In this document: positions 53,003 through 61,962 of the stretch, in pieces
Position numbering within the stretch: position 1 is the first letter of the stretch
Layout of the letters: the number at the start of each line of letters is the position of its first letter
Assembly: GCA_036961205.1 (NCBI GenBank)
Contig: JBALVI010000004.1
Span: forward strand, 1 to 64,000
DNA from: CALJFL01 sp036961205
GTDB lineage: Bacteria; Pseudomonadota; Gammaproteobacteria; Pseudomonadales; Halieaceae
Direction: 5' to 3'
Length of the DNA stretch: 64,000 nt
The notes under the pieces: model-generated
What the model was told of the DNA's origin: nothing
The model's input: the letters and a program-made list of their open reading frames with translations, nothing else
The model's database searches: none
Program-made: the position numbers and the translations under genes

Positions 53003-54439
53003 GTGACTAACACTACGACAAAAATTGCCTGTATTTTTCTGGCGCTGCTGGCAGCGTCTAGCTCTGTGATGGCCGAAAATGAGGCCGAGACGGATTTGCT
53101 GGCACAGCTGGAGGCCATCCGGCAGCGCAATGGGGTCGCTGCCTTCGGTCTGGTGGTGGTGGAGAATGACGCTATAACAGTGCTCTCCACCAATGGCGTC
53201 GCTGATCGCATCAGTGGTGAGCCTATTGGCAATAAAGCAATTTTCCGCATCGGCTCGATCAGCAAAATGTTCACCGGCTTGCTAGCCGCCGTCCTTGAGT
53301 CCCGCCATGTTCTGCGGCTGAATGAACCTATCCAGCGCTGGCCGGTAGCCGGTACCTATAGCAATAGCTGGTCTACAAGCCAGCCCATTACGACGGCGCA
53401 GCTATTGGAACACAGCGCCGGTCTCACCGATTTAAGCAAACCTGAATGGGATTACTCTGACCCGCGGCAACTGCCTCTAAAGGATACGTTGAGACTCTAC
53501 CCCGAATCCAGAGTCACCCGCTGGCCCCCGGGACTGCACTATTCGTACTCCAACGCCGGCGCCGGGCTGGCCGGGTATGTGATGGAGCTCGCGACTGGCA
53601 AAAGCTACGAGACCCTGATACAAACCGAAATTTTTGAGCCACTTGCCATGACTTCCAGTACGGTCCTGCCTCCGGATCCGAACCAGCTACCGGTGGGCTA
53701 CGACAGTGACGGCATTACGCCCATCCCCTATTGGCACCAAATTTTTCGCCCCTTTGCCGCCATCAATACCACGCTGGAAGATAGTTCACGCTTCATCAGA
53801 ATGCTGATTAACCGCGGGGAGCTGGATACCAAGGTGTTAGTCAAACCCTCCGTCATTGCCCGGCTTGAAGCAGCGACCACCACTCTTGGCGCACGAGCAG
53901 GCCTGGATAAGGGCTACGGCCTGGGCAATTACAATTGGTATAGGCGAGGCGTGGAATTTCGAGGACACGGGGGCGATGCAGACGGCTACCTGTCACGTCT
54001 GGGCTACACACGCAGCAACAACAGCGGTTACTTTTTGGTCATTACTGCGTTCCAGGGTAAGACTCTACGTGCCATGGAGAAAGTGGTTGAGACTTACCTT
54101 ATCAGGGATCTATCAACCCGCAGGGATCCAATAGTGGCTGATCGAGGCCAGCAAGACTGGGCTACTCTACTGGGCGACTATCGGCGGGTAAGCTATCGGT
54201 TCGGCCCCCCTGCAGAAACACAAAATTTACAGCTATTTGAAACCGGGGAAACGCTTTCATACCGCATTGGAAGCGGGCGCCCCAAGGTGCTGGTCCCCAC
54301 AGGCAAGAATAGTTTCCGTCACGAGAGCAAAGACTACAGTGAGGTATTTATCGGCCCGGACGAGTTGGGCACGATCTATTTCCAGAGCGGCTCGGACAAT
54401 TTCCAAATGGATACACGTCAGGACTCAGTGGAAAACTAG
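53003..54439 (+). CDS. Serine beta-lactamase-like hydrolase, exported
   Basis: 478 residues from the GTG at 53003, which puts a signal peptide (IACIFLALLAASSSVMA) at the N-terminus. The class C beta-lactamase/DD-peptidase fold has the nucleophile motif SISK (Ser in GSISKMFTGL), the YSN-type motif HYSYSNAGAGLAGYVME and an HGG motif (RGHGGDADGY). A C-terminal domain follows. Members are often esterases or peptidases rather than resistance enzymes, so no antibiotic role is claimed. The open frame before 53003 is antisense to the lipoprotein start. Confidence 0.87.
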   Translation: MTNTTTKIACIFLALLAASSSVMAENEAETDLLAQLEAIRQRNGVAAFGLVVVENDAITVLSTNGVADRISGEPIGNKAIFRIGSISKMFTGLLAAVLESRHVLRLNEPIQRWPVAGTYSNSWSTSQPITTAQLLEHSAGLTDLSKPEWDYSDPRQLPLKDTLRLYPESRVTRWPPGLHYSYSNAGAGLAGYVMELATGKSYETLIQTEIFEPLAMTSSTVLPPDPNQLPVGYDSDGITPIPYWHQIFRPFAAINTTLEDSSRFIRMLINRGELDTKVLVKPSVIARLEAATTTLGARAGLDKGYGLGNYNWYRRGVEFRGHGGDADGYLSRLGYTRSNNSGYFLVITAFQGKTLRAMEKVVETYLIRDLSTRRDPIVADRGQQDWATLLGDYRRVSYRFGPPAETQNLQLFETGETLSYRIGSGRPKVLVPTGKNSFRHESKDYSEVFIGPDELGTIYFQSGSDNFQMDTRQDSVEN

Positions 54440-54960
54440 GGGAATTGACGCAATATCAAGGTATTGCCCCGCTGGGTAAATTCAATATGCCGTAGAAAAG
54501 ACATCCCGAGTAAAACCTGGTCACCACCGAGACCCTGGGCAATACCTGCGCGCACTGAGTTCAATTCGATGTCACCCACACTCACCGTATCCAGAGTGGC
54601 CGCGTAGCTGGTGGAGATGCCGTTGGCGGTCCGCGTGGCAAACGCAGCGCCTCGCGGAATACCGATACGCTGCGCCAGCGCTGACGGTATCGCAACGCCG
54701 GTTGCCCCGGTATCCAACATGAACACCACCGGCTTACCATTGATCATGCCATTGGTCACATAGTGCCCGGCACGATTGCGCTTGAGGACAACCTCACGGA
54801 TGCCGTCAGCAGATACCTGCGTATTAACCGACTGATTCGGATTTTTTTGTTTGCCCAGCAAATCGTTGAAAAAGAAGCCTAACAGCAGCATAAAACTCAG
54901 CCACGCAATGGCCTGCATGGTGGTGCCCATTCGCTTCTGCTCGCGCTCTTCTTCAGTCAC
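54436..54960 (-). CDS. Retropepsin-like aspartic protease, membrane anchored
   Basis: 174 residues from a GTG at 54958-54960; the ATG at 54930 and an earlier start at 55044 are alternatives. A short basic N-terminus and one membrane segment (about 15-33) precede a single-lobe retropepsin fold with the catalytic FMLDTGATGVAIPS and the flap-like LLGMSFLRHIEF. This is the TIGR02281-type clan AA family of gammaproteobacteria. It lies downstream of the ABC exporter; its stop overlaps the beta-lactamase-like stop by 4 bases. Confidence 0.85.
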   Translation of the reverse strand: MTEEEREQKRMGTTMQAIAWLSFMLLLGFFFNDLLGKQKNPNQSVNTQVSADGIREVVLKRNRAGHYVTNGMINGKPVVFMLDTGATGVAIPSALAQRIGIPRGAAFATRTANGISTSYAATLDTVSVGDIELNSVRAGIAQGLGGDQVLLGMSFLRHIEFTQRGNTLILRQFP

Positions 54961-54998
54961 AACTCGCCCGGTAATATCATTGCAGCACGTCCAAACCT

Positions 54999-56816
54999 TT
55001 ATAGTTCGACCAGAGTCGCGCGCTGTTTTTGCTGTGTGTGCCACAGGTCCGCGTAATGGCCATCCAGAGCCAGTAATTCGATATGGCCGCCCTGCTCGAC
55101 AATTTTCCCCTCGCGCAGTACCAGTATCTGATCTGCGTCGATCACCGTAGACAAACGGTGTGCAATCGCCAGACTAGTGTGCTCCTGCGCCAACTCACGC
55201 AGTGACGCCAATATCGCCTGTTCTGATTTACTGTCCAGCGATGAGGTCGCCTCATCGAATACCAGAATCGGTGACCTTTTCAAAATTGTTCTGGCAATGG
55301 ATACCCGCTGTTTTTCACCCCCGGAGAGTTTCAGTCCACGCTCACCAACCAAAGTGGCGTGACCCTCAGGTAATTGGGCAACGAAGCCTTCCAGATGTGC
55401 AAGGCGAATGGCTTCATTCACCTCCTCGTCAGATGCCGCCGGCCGACCATAGCGCACATTTTCGAAAAGGCTATCGTTGAACAGAACGGTGTCCTGGGGG
55501 ACGATGCCGATAGCCTCCCGCAGTGATTTCACAGTGACCGAGTCAATCGCCTTGCCAGCCACCGTTACTGAACCCTGCTGTGGATCATAAAACCGGAACA
55601 GTAATTTGACCAAGGTGGATTTGCCGGCGCCGCTGGCACCAACCACAGCAACCTTCTGCCCCGCCTCGATACGAAAGCTCACCCCCTGCAGGATAGGGCG
55701 ATCATTGTGATAGCGAAAATGCACATCACGAAACTCTATGGTCGAATCCATGGCCGCCAGGGGTCCATCGGACAAAGGACCTGCACCAGGGGTCTCTACA
55801 ACCGTTGGTTTATTCTCTAACAATTCGAACATGTTTTCGATGTTAGCCATCGATCCTTTGATTTCTCGATAGACAAAGCCCAGAAAACCCAGCGGCATAA
55901 ACAACTGAATCATGAACTGGTTAATTAGAACAAAATCGCCCAGACCAATAGCGCCGCTGCGCACCTGCCAGGCTGCAAGGCCGATCATAATCGTCTGCGC
56001 AATGGCGATGATCAGCGCCTGACCACCATTGAGGGTAAACAGCGACAATCTATTCTTACGTCTAGCCGTCTCCCAAACTGCCAACGACTCGTCGTAGCGC
56101 CCAGCCTCAAAATCTTCATTGGTGAAATACTTGACCGTTTCAAAATTCAGCAGACTATCCACCGCCCGGGTATTACTAGTGGAATCGGCCGCATTCATCT
56201 CGCGCACATAGCGGGTACGCCACTCTGTGGCACGTACGGAAAACAAACCATAGGCGACAACGGCAACAACGACCGTCACGGCAAATGACGGACCATAGTT
56301 GAACAGGAGAATGCCAGCGACCATGGCTATTTCAAACAGGGTGGGTGCAATATTGAATATAAAAAAGCGCATCAGGAAGCTGATTCCCGTGGTGCCTCGC
56401 TCAATGTCTCTGGCCAGCCCTCCCGTCTGCCGATTCAGGTGGTACTCGAGGTCAAGTGAATGAACGTGGCTAAACACCTGCAGACCGATCCTGCGCATTG
56501 CCCGCTCCGTAACACGACCAAAAATGGTGTCGCGCAACTCGCCAAAAAATACATTGGCAAAACGTGCAGCCCCGTAAGCCAGAACCAGCCCCAGCAGCAA
56601 CACCGGTATGGTTGCCTCGACACTGGTTGCATCGAGATTATCGACCAAATATTTGAGTAGAAACGGAATACACAGTAAAGCGCCCTTGGCCAGAAGCAGG
56701 CAGGCCAAAGCCAGCGCAACCCGCAGGCGGTACTCCGATAGAAAAGGCCAAATATGCTTAAGCAGTCGCCAGTTGAGTGAACCGCCCGTTTCGGGCTCAT
56801 AGTTACCGTGACGCAT
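54999..56816 (-). CDS. Atm1/ABCB7-type ABC exporter
   Basis: 605 residues from the ATG at 56814-56816 (a TTG at 56831 is possible). Six membrane segments lie in about 30-310, and the substrate-side motifs MRRIGLQVFSHVHSLDLEYHLNRQTGGLARDIERG and NFETVKYFTNE are typical of the Atm1/HMT1 branch. The nucleotide-binding domain has Walker A GASGAGKST, signature LSGGEKQRVSIARTI and Walker B ILVFDEATSSLD. Relatives export glutathione-bound or sulfur-containing compounds; a metal or glutathione link is inferred. It overlaps or abuts the TerB-like gene. Confidence 0.93.
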   Translation of the reverse strand: MRHGNYEPETGGSLNWRLLKHIWPFLSEYRLRVALALACLLLAKGALLCIPFLLKYLVDNLDATSVEATIPVLLLGLVLAYGAARFANVFFGELRDTIFGRVTERAMRRIGLQVFSHVHSLDLEYHLNRQTGGLARDIERGTTGISFLMRFFIFNIAPTLFEIAMVAGILLFNYGPSFAVTVVVAVVAYGLFSVRATEWRTRYVREMNAADSTSNTRAVDSLLNFETVKYFTNEDFEAGRYDESLAVWETARRKNRLSLFTLNGGQALIIAIAQTIMIGLAAWQVRSGAIGLGDFVLINQFMIQLFMPLGFLGFVYREIKGSMANIENMFELLENKPTVVETPGAGPLSDGPLAAMDSTIEFRDVHFRYHNDRPILQGVSFRIEAGQKVAVVGASGAGKSTLVKLLFRFYDPQQGSVTVAGKAIDSVTVKSLREAIGIVPQDTVLFNDSLFENVRYGRPAASDEEVNEAIRLAHLEGFVAQLPEGHATLVGERGLKLSGGEKQRVSIARTILKRSPILVFDEATSSLDSKSEQAILASLRELAQEHTSLAIAHRLSTVIDADQILVLREGKIVEQGGHIELLALDGHYADLWHTQQKQRATLVEL

Positions 56817-56827
56817 AAAACTGAGTA

Positions 56828-57772
56828 TCAATCATCGCTGACTTCCATTACACCCTCTTCGACCACAACCGTAAAGAAGCCCATGGCACGATACTCGCCA
56901 CACACTACATCCGCGTAAGCACGGGAGAAATAGTGGCCTATAGTATAACCCTTCCCTCCCGCATATCGGTGAGACTCAACGCCGCTCAACATAGTCTCCA
57001 CGGCTTCTTCCTGGGCCGCATCCTGTGGTGCAATAAGCACCTGATAAGCCGCCTCAGTCTCATGCTCGGACAGATATTGGCTCAACGCGCCAGAGGCTTC
57101 ATCGAATGCAGTTTGCTCTTCCTCACTGACTTCATCGTCCGCTTCAATGATAGCGCGCAGAATATCCTGCAAATGACCTGCCTGCGATTTAGGCGGCGTA
57201 GTCACCAGATAATTCGCCACTGCCTCCTGCACCCGAATGATGCGATTTTTCAGTGGCCCACTAGACCCCCTGTCAAACCAGTCAACAGTCAAATTCCAGT
57301 CATTGGCAAATGGCTCGATAACGCTTCTCTCGCGAGCATCGATAACACCGTCTACCGCTGCCATCGTGGTCAAAACATCAAGTAATTTCGATGCCGCTGC
57401 CGGTTGCACCGCTTGCCTGGCAAGCGTGGTGATTTCTGCCCGTTCCTTGCTGACAGAATCCCTTACCAACTGCCAAAACCCTTTCTGGCGTTTGCCTTTC
57501 ACCCAAAAACCCGAGCCGATCGTGACTACCATCATCGCTGCGAAAAGCCAGATTACGCTGTCGATAATACCCAGAAGCTCGCCCTTCTGGAGAAAATACA
57601 GGCCGAAGAAAAGCAGCGGAATCGACTCCACCAGCACTCCGGGAATGGACACACTGTCGGCAACATCCTGAATATGTTTACGGGACCACAGCTTATTTAA
57701 TTGTAGATAGACCGAGGCTACCGCGAACAGCAGCGACGTATAGGCCAGTACGGTTATTATTTTTTCGAGCAA
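56828..57772 (-). CDS. Membrane protein with TerB-like domain
   Basis: 314 residues. The N-terminal half has three membrane segments (about 5-23, 45-62, 70-92). From about 115 to 240 a helical domain has the TerB/DjlA-like pattern of acidic positions (LTTMAAVDGVIDARERSVIEPFAND and IIEADDEVSEEEQTAFDEASG). A beta-rich C-terminus follows. TerB-like domains are linked to tellurite resistance and membrane stress, but the role here is unknown. It precedes the ABC exporter and is probably in one transcript with it. Confidence 0.78.
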   Translation of the reverse strand: MLEKIITVLAYTSLLFAVASVYLQLNKLWSRKHIQDVADSVSIPGVLVESIPLLFFGLYFLQKGELLGIIDSVIWLFAAMMVVTIGSGFWVKGKRQKGFWQLVRDSVSKERAEITTLARQAVQPAAASKLLDVLTTMAAVDGVIDARERSVIEPFANDWNLTVDWFDRGSSGPLKNRIIRVQEAVANYLVTTPPKSQAGHLQDILRAIIEADDEVSEEEQTAFDEASGALSQYLSEHETEAAYQVLIAPQDAAQEEAVETMLSGVESHRYAGGKGYTIGHYFSRAYADVVCGEYRAMGFFTVVVEEGVMEVSDD

Positions 57773-57882
57773 TTTTGCACCAATCCATTAGTGTGAAGGT
57801 GATTTTTGAGGGTCACAATTTATCACAGAATGAGCTCGTGATGAGCTTTTCGATCATTGATCGCCAGGGTGTTCGGAGCGCA

Positions 57883-58443
57883 TCAACGTAGCCAACCGGG
57901 AAACTTCGGAGCGAAATTTTCATTCTCGATTTTTAGGCCGTTAACGACAAAACTCACAGCATGATATAGACCGGCAAGCATAATTAGTTCAATCAGTTGT
58001 TCATCAGCAAAAAAATTGCATAACTCATCCCAAGTTTCATCTTCCACATGAGCGGATACATGCAACTCATCCACAAGCTGCAAAAGCACCTGCTGCTCCT
58101 TCGACCAAAGGCTAACATCGATTGATTTTGAGCACGTTGCTGCAATTTGATCTTCGGAGAAGCCTGCCTTCAACGCGAAGCCTGCAACATGAACACCCCA
58201 TTCGTATTCTGCTTCGCAAATAGCACAAGCCCTCAAAATAACTAACTCACGTTGCGCAATTGAAACTGTCCCTCTATCTAGCAGTCCACCCCGCACCATT
58301 CGAGCGAGAACTCGTTCGTTGTTTCCAACAGTTCTGAAAATATTTAAGGGCGGTATGCCAGTTGGCATAACGGTATTAAAGGATTCCTGCAACTGGTCTG
58401 TGTAAGGCGGCTCAATTGCTTTTATTCGTGGTTGTGACATCAT
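57883..58443 (-). CDS. Carboxymuconolactone decarboxylase/AhpD-like protein
   Basis: 186 residues of the CMD/AhpD family. The segment RELVILRACAICEAEYEWGVHVAGFALKAGFSEDQI has the CMD layout, with the Cys pair (CAIC) and the His of the AhpD-type redox site (CxxC and x3-His displaced as EWGVHVAGF). It may be a peroxidase partner or a lactone decarboxylase. It is divergent from an HxlR regulator, and the long inverted repeat between them is its likely operator. Confidence 0.86.
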   Translation of the reverse strand: MMSQPRIKAIEPPYTDQLQESFNTVMPTGIPPLNIFRTVGNNERVLARMVRGGLLDRGTVSIAQRELVILRACAICEAEYEWGVHVAGFALKAGFSEDQIAATCSKSIDVSLWSKEQQVLLQLVDELHVSAHVEDETWDELCNFFADEQLIELIMLAGLYHAVSFVVNGLKIENENFAPKFPGWLR

Positions 58444-58454
58444 GCCCTCTCTTT

Positions 58455-58498
58455 GCTACTAAATATGTAGCATACTATACCGCTACATATTTAGTAGC
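58455..58498. promoter_or_regulatory. HxlR operator: perfect 17-bp inverted repeat
   Basis: Arms 58455-58471 (GCTACTAAATATGTAGC) and 58482-58498 (GCTACATATTTAGTAGC) are perfect inverted repeats with a 10-base spacer. Each arm is itself a GCTAC-7-GTAGC dyad, giving two stacked operators 27 bases apart. They fill most of the 76-base space between the divergent CMD and HxlR genes. Repression of both genes is inferred. Confidence 0.8.
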
Positions 58499-58519
58499 GC
58501 AACATGCCGGATAAAATTT

Positions 58520-58822
58520 ATGCGCACTCCTGCCATTGCAGAAATCATAGACCTACTAAGCCAGAAGTGGATGATGAGGATTATCTGGGAATTACGGAAC
58601 GACCCGATGACCTTCCGGGAACTACAAAAAGCGTGTGGAAAACTCTCGCCTACGGTGCTAAATATTCGACTGAAGGTGCTAAGAGAAGCTGAGATCGCTC
58701 AAAAGCATAAAGATCATGGATATACTCTTACTCACATGGGACAGGAACTTCTTGAGGTCTACAAGCCACTAAATGAATGGGCTATAGATTGGCAAATCAA
58801 ACGGAAGAAAACTAAAACGTAA
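58520..58822 (+). CDS. HxlR-family transcriptional regulator
   Basis: 100 residues of the HxlR winged-helix family: SQKWMMRIIWELRNDPMTFRELQKACGKLSPTVLNIRLKVLREAEIAQKHKD and the wing GYTLTHMGQELLEVYKPLNEWA. It lacks the usual N-terminal Cys of redox HxlR proteins. An out-of-frame ORF from 58504 is a shadow. It probably represses the divergent CMD gene through the palindrome at 58455-58498. Confidence 0.92.
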   Translation: MRTPAIAEIIDLLSQKWMMRIIWELRNDPMTFRELQKACGKLSPTVLNIRLKVLREAEIAQKHKDHGYTLTHMGQELLEVYKPLNEWAIDWQIKRKKTKT

Positions 58823-58955
58823 CATCTACAGCTTAGCCCTCTCTTAGACGCCACTCTAATCACCTTACTCATACCAGTCATATTCCTCGCCAGTCCAAGA
58901 CCAGAGAGGACTGATGAACTGAGTGAATAGAAGGGTACGCGTGGAATGGACCCAC

Positions 58956-59909
58956 CTACGAATACGGTAAAAAATCCAGAGAGTAATTAACGCGAGTACT
59001 GATCACCTCATCAGCACCAAACTGAATCAACCGAATTCTTGAGAGCAGCTTATTAGTTAGCCCGTCGTCGGTCAGTTCACTGGACAGCAAAACGATCTCC
59101 GCCACCTCCCCTTCGGCGCCGATCACCATCTCAAACATTATCTTACCGGCCAACAACGGATCCTTGCGTAAGGCCCTGTTATAGATCGCATAAATCGCGC
59201 CTTTATTGCGATCCATAACTCGCCGAATCGACTCGTCACTGCGGCCACCCAGGCGGGCTGAAGCGCTGTCGTCGAACTGGCGCTTAGCGGTCGCTGCAAT
59301 ATTGCTTTCAACTCGCGTAGCCTGCCGACCGGACAGTGCCGCGCCACCGGCATTACTGCTAAGTTGTGCCGTCGTAATACCGCCGCTACTGGCTGTCGCT
59401 GCGCTGCTGATAACCGAGCGCTGCACCTGTGCCGCTTCCGATTGCCCCCTGCTTACCTGTTGCTTGTTAAGGCTTTGGGGATCAACACTGTCACGCAATT
59501 CAGCGAGATCGTCCTGAAACGCCATAACGCCGGCTAGTGCAGCTTTATCACGCGCTTCAGCGACTCGGTCTACAGGCTTGGGCACGGGCGTGGGTTTAGG
59601 TTTGATTTTCTCCACAGCTGGCGGCTTCGGTGTAGTAATGACCTTTTTGATCGGTACCGGCTTTATCGGAATGGGTTCCGGTAGCGCTTTTTTTTCCAGA
59701 ATCACCCGGGCAAGGTGCGCTGGCGGCTCCACAACCTGGTCCTGGCTTCGCTCATCCAGAGGCAGCAAGGGCACAACAACCGCGCAAACAAGGAAAACCA
59801 CCAACATGGCGACAACAATGCGGTTGAAGCGATTGTCATCCTCATTGCTGACACTCCAGGGTAAGCGGAGCTCTGCCACCAAGTTGTTAGGATTAACGGC
59901 CGCAGTCAC
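58956..59909 (-). CDS. AgmX/PglI C-terminal-domain TonB-like protein
   Basis: 317 residues from a GTG start with GGAGG upstream. One membrane segment (about 30-50), a Pro/Lys-rich spacer (about 75-115, KPTPVPKPVD type) and a Ser/Ala/Gly-rich part come before a C-terminal AgmX/PglI domain (about 220-317: RSDESIRRVMDRNKGAIYAIYNRALRKDPLLAGKIMF, then GEVAEIVLLSSEL). The plan is that of TonB: anchor, spacer, envelope-reaching end. It is the last gene of the ExbB-ExbD-ExbD cluster and starts 3 bases after the second ExbD stop. Confidence 0.88.
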   Translation of the reverse strand: MTAAVNPNNLVAELRLPWSVSNEDDNRFNRIVVAMLVVFLVCAVVVPLLPLDERSQDQVVEPPAHLARVILEKKALPEPIPIKPVPIKKVITTPKPPAVEKIKPKPTPVPKPVDRVAEARDKAALAGVMAFQDDLAELRDSVDPQSLNKQQVSRGQSEAAQVQRSVISSAATASSGGITTAQLSSNAGGAALSGRQATRVESNIAATAKRQFDDSASARLGGRSDESIRRVMDRNKGAIYAIYNRALRKDPLLAGKIMFEMVIGAEGEVAEIVLLSSELTDDGLTNKLLSRIRLIQFGADEVISTRVNYSLDFLPYS

Positions 59910-59912
59910 TGC

Positions 59913-60446
59913 TCATCCTCCCACTGCAGCAAGCTGCAGCTCGTCATCGGCACTCAGCGGCTTGCTGTTGACTGCCAGCGAGATGTCACGATAACCGGAA
60001 TCGGCGCAAGTGGTCATTACACGCTTGAGCACAGCATAGGACATAGCGGTATCAGCCATGATGATCACCGGCCTACCGGTCGTATTTTCCAGTTCCAACA
60101 ACTCGGGGCTATTGGCAGCGCGAAGGCGCAGGGCCTGTTGCAAGCCTGGCAGTATCAATGCCTCGCCGGCTAATTCGCCAAGCACTTCGGCAACCTGATT
60201 CTCTACCAGAATACTGTCTGCATTGATTTTGATGGTCAGGCTAAGCTCAGGGCGACTCTCCGAGATCGATTCGGGTAACGCGATATTCTTGTCTGGCTGT
60301 AGCACTTCGACGTCGCCGTTATTGACCATCAGAAATAACACCAGAATGGTGAATATATCCATCAGCGCCACCAGATTAAGCTTGGGCGACTGTGCCAGCC
60401 GTTTGTGGTTGCGCGCCATTCTGCGCGTTCGCAGCGAGGAACTCAT
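59913..60446 (-). CDS. ExbD/TolR-like protein with membrane Asp
   Basis: 177 residues. A basic N-terminus and one membrane helix (KLNLVALMDIFTILVLFLMVN) hold Asp30 at the position of the proton-carrying Asp of ExbD and TolR. A periplasmic domain with the ExbD-like beta fold follows. Its ATG overlaps the stop of the first ExbD (ATGA). This is the paralogue that keeps the key acid residue, unlike its neighbour at 60443. Confidence 0.9.
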   Translation of the reverse strand: MSSSLRTRRMARNHKRLAQSPKLNLVALMDIFTILVLFLMVNNGDVEVLQPDKNIALPESISESRPELSLTIKINADSILVENQVAEVLGELAGEALILPGLQQALRLRAANSPELLELENTTGRPVIIMADTAMSYAVLKRVMTTCADSGYRDISLAVNSKPLSADDELQLAAVGG

Positions 60447-60970
60447 CCCGGACTCTCCTCTTTATCTGCAGGAGCATCTCCAAAGGCAATCTCGGGAAAG
60501 AGTGCCGCGTCGACAACATCAGCGCCAACCAACGCCTTGAAGGAACGCACCGTATCCATAGCGCTGACAATCGTTTGATAATCGACCTGAGCTTCACAGA
60601 GTATGGTGATGGAGTTTCGCTCTATGCCCTTTTCTCTGAGCTGACGTTTTATCTCCTGCAGAACCAGACTGAGTAACTCGAAGTCCTGCTCTCCATTTTC
60701 GGTAAGAGGCAACGACTTGAGCTGTATACCGCGCGGATAATCGACTCGCATACCGCTGTCACGGATCACCAGCTCCAGCTGTTGCAACTCTTCTGGCAAG
60801 TTACTGATGACCGCTTGTTCAGGCAGGGTGACATCAACCACGGTGATGCGGGTAAATACCATACCCAGCAGCAGTATTGGTACTAACACGATCATCAGGT
60901 TCATGAACGCGGTTATATCAAGCTCGGCCTGTGCCGCTTTAACCCGCAGTCTTCGCTTTAACAAAGCCAT
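60443..60970 (-). CDS. ExbD-like protein with Asn at the Asp position
   Basis: 175 residues from the ATG at 60968-60970, 4 bases after the ExbB stop. A single membrane helix in ELDITAFMNLMIVLVPILLLG lines up with ExbD family proteins, but Asn24 stands where the proton-carrying Asp normally is. The periplasmic part has LEVVIRDSGM-type and ILCEAQVDYQTIVSAMDTVRSF segments of the ExbD fold. An upstream in-frame start at 61009 lies inside the ExbB gene. The loss of the Asp suggests a structural or gating role in a mixed dimer. Confidence 0.87.
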   Translation of the reverse strand: MALLKRRLRVKAAQAELDITAFMNLMIVLVPILLLGMVFTRITVVDVTLPEQAVISNLPEELQQLELVIRDSGMRVDYPRGIQLKSLPLTENGEQDFELLSLVLQEIKRQLREKGIERNSITILCEAQVDYQTIVSAMDTVRSFKALVGADVVDAALFPEIAFGDAPADKEESPG

Positions 60971-60974
60971 TGCT

Positions 60975-61640
60975 CTATCCCGCGGCCCGCGCAGTACCCG
61001 CATCGCCATCAGAATCAGCGAGCGTATTAAGAACTTTTACACTGGCCATCTCCAGGCTGTCGACCAGTTCGGTAGTCTTGGTCTGCAGAACAGCGTGCAA
61101 CAGCAGCAGCGGGATCGCGGAAATCAAGCCAAACGCGGTGGTATTCATCGCCACCGAAATTGAGCTTGAAAGCAGACTGGCTTTCTCCGTCGGCGCAGCG
61201 GTCGCCACGGCGGTGAAGGCCGCTATCAAACCAATAATGGTACCCAACAAGCCGAGCAGGGTGGCAACATTCGCTAAAGTTGCCAGATAAGGTGTGCGTT
61301 TCTCCAGCCTGGGCAACGCCTCCATCACGCCCTCCTCCATTGCAGACTCAATATCATCTCGACGCTTACTGTTGGTAAAACGAGCAATGCCTGCAGCGAC
61401 GATCCGATACATAGGTACCGTGGAGTCATTGGCAGCACTGATCACCGAGCGATAGTTTTTCTCGCGCAAATGAATCATCACCACGTCAAAGGCTCGACGA
61501 TTGGCCCAGCGAGCGCTGCTCAATACCAGCCATCGCTCTATCGAGATGGCCAGCCCCAGCGCCAACACCAGAGCAATGGGATACATAAACGGACCCCCCG
61601 ATTGAAAAAAACGAACTACTATTTCATACATTTCCATCAT
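60975..61640 (-). CDS. ExbB/TolQ/MotA-family channel protein
   Basis: 221 residues with three membrane segments (about 17-38, 116-146, 160-188) and the MotA/TolQ/ExbB fold: TPYLATLANVATLLGLLGTIIGLIAAF and SISVAMNTTAFGLISAIPLLLLH, which carry the conserved Thr residues of the proton path. The start (ATGATG with GAGGAA upstream) is clear. It is the channel partner of the two ExbD-like proteins just downstream. Confidence 0.93.
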   Translation of the reverse strand: MMEMYEIVVRFFQSGGPFMYPIALVLALGLAISIERWLVLSSARWANRRAFDVVMIHLREKNYRSVISAANDSTVPMYRIVAAGIARFTNSKRRDDIESAMEEGVMEALPRLEKRTPYLATLANVATLLGLLGTIIGLIAAFTAVATAAPTEKASLLSSSISVAMNTTAFGLISAIPLLLLHAVLQTKTTELVDSLEMASVKVLNTLADSDGDAGTARAAG

Positions 61641-61659
61641 CTTATTCCTCGTTGCTGCT

Positions 61660-61962
61660 TTATTGTGCTGTGTTTGACAGCGCCTTTACGGCTTCAGCTG
61701 TCTTGTTAGTGATCTGTTCCCGCGCGTGTAACTCTCGCAAAAACTCAGACCTGTCCAGAGGGGCGAAGACATCCTCTGCCAGGCCATTACCCAGAGCCAA
61801 ATCAAAATCAGCATCACCCGGTTGTTGCCAGGGCAAGATATACATAACTCTGGGTTGCTCCAGACTGCCGGTCACCCGGCTACTGAGGGTGACTACTGCC
61901 TCTTGAGCCTGTAACCCTTGAGCGGCCAGCGTGATTATCGCCAAAGTGTATTGCCAGTTCAT
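61660..61962 (-). CDS. Small exported protein of Exb cluster
   Basis: 100 residues with a signal peptide (MNWQYTLAIITLAAQGLQA). The rest (VVTLSSRVTGSLEQPRVMYILPWQQPGDADFDLALG... FAPLDRSEFLRELHAREQ) has no motif I recognise. It begins one base after the TPR gene stop and precedes exbB by 19 bases, so it belongs to the cluster. Probably a periplasmic accessory subunit, by position only. Confidence 0.75.
   Translation of the reverse strand: MNWQYTLAIITLAAQGLQAQEAVVTLSSRVTGSLEQPRVMYILPWQQPGDADFDLALGNGLAEDVFAPLDRSEFLRELHAREQITNKTAEAVKALSNTAQ

Noticed and set aside
53003..54439. Antibiotic-resistance beta-lactamase
   Set aside because: The motifs fit the broad serine beta-lactamase-like hydrolase family, most of whose members are esterases or peptidases; nothing here specifies resistance.
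58504..58692. Small gene from the ATG at 58504
   Set aside because: It overlaps the well-supported HxlR gene out of frame and has no recognisable content.
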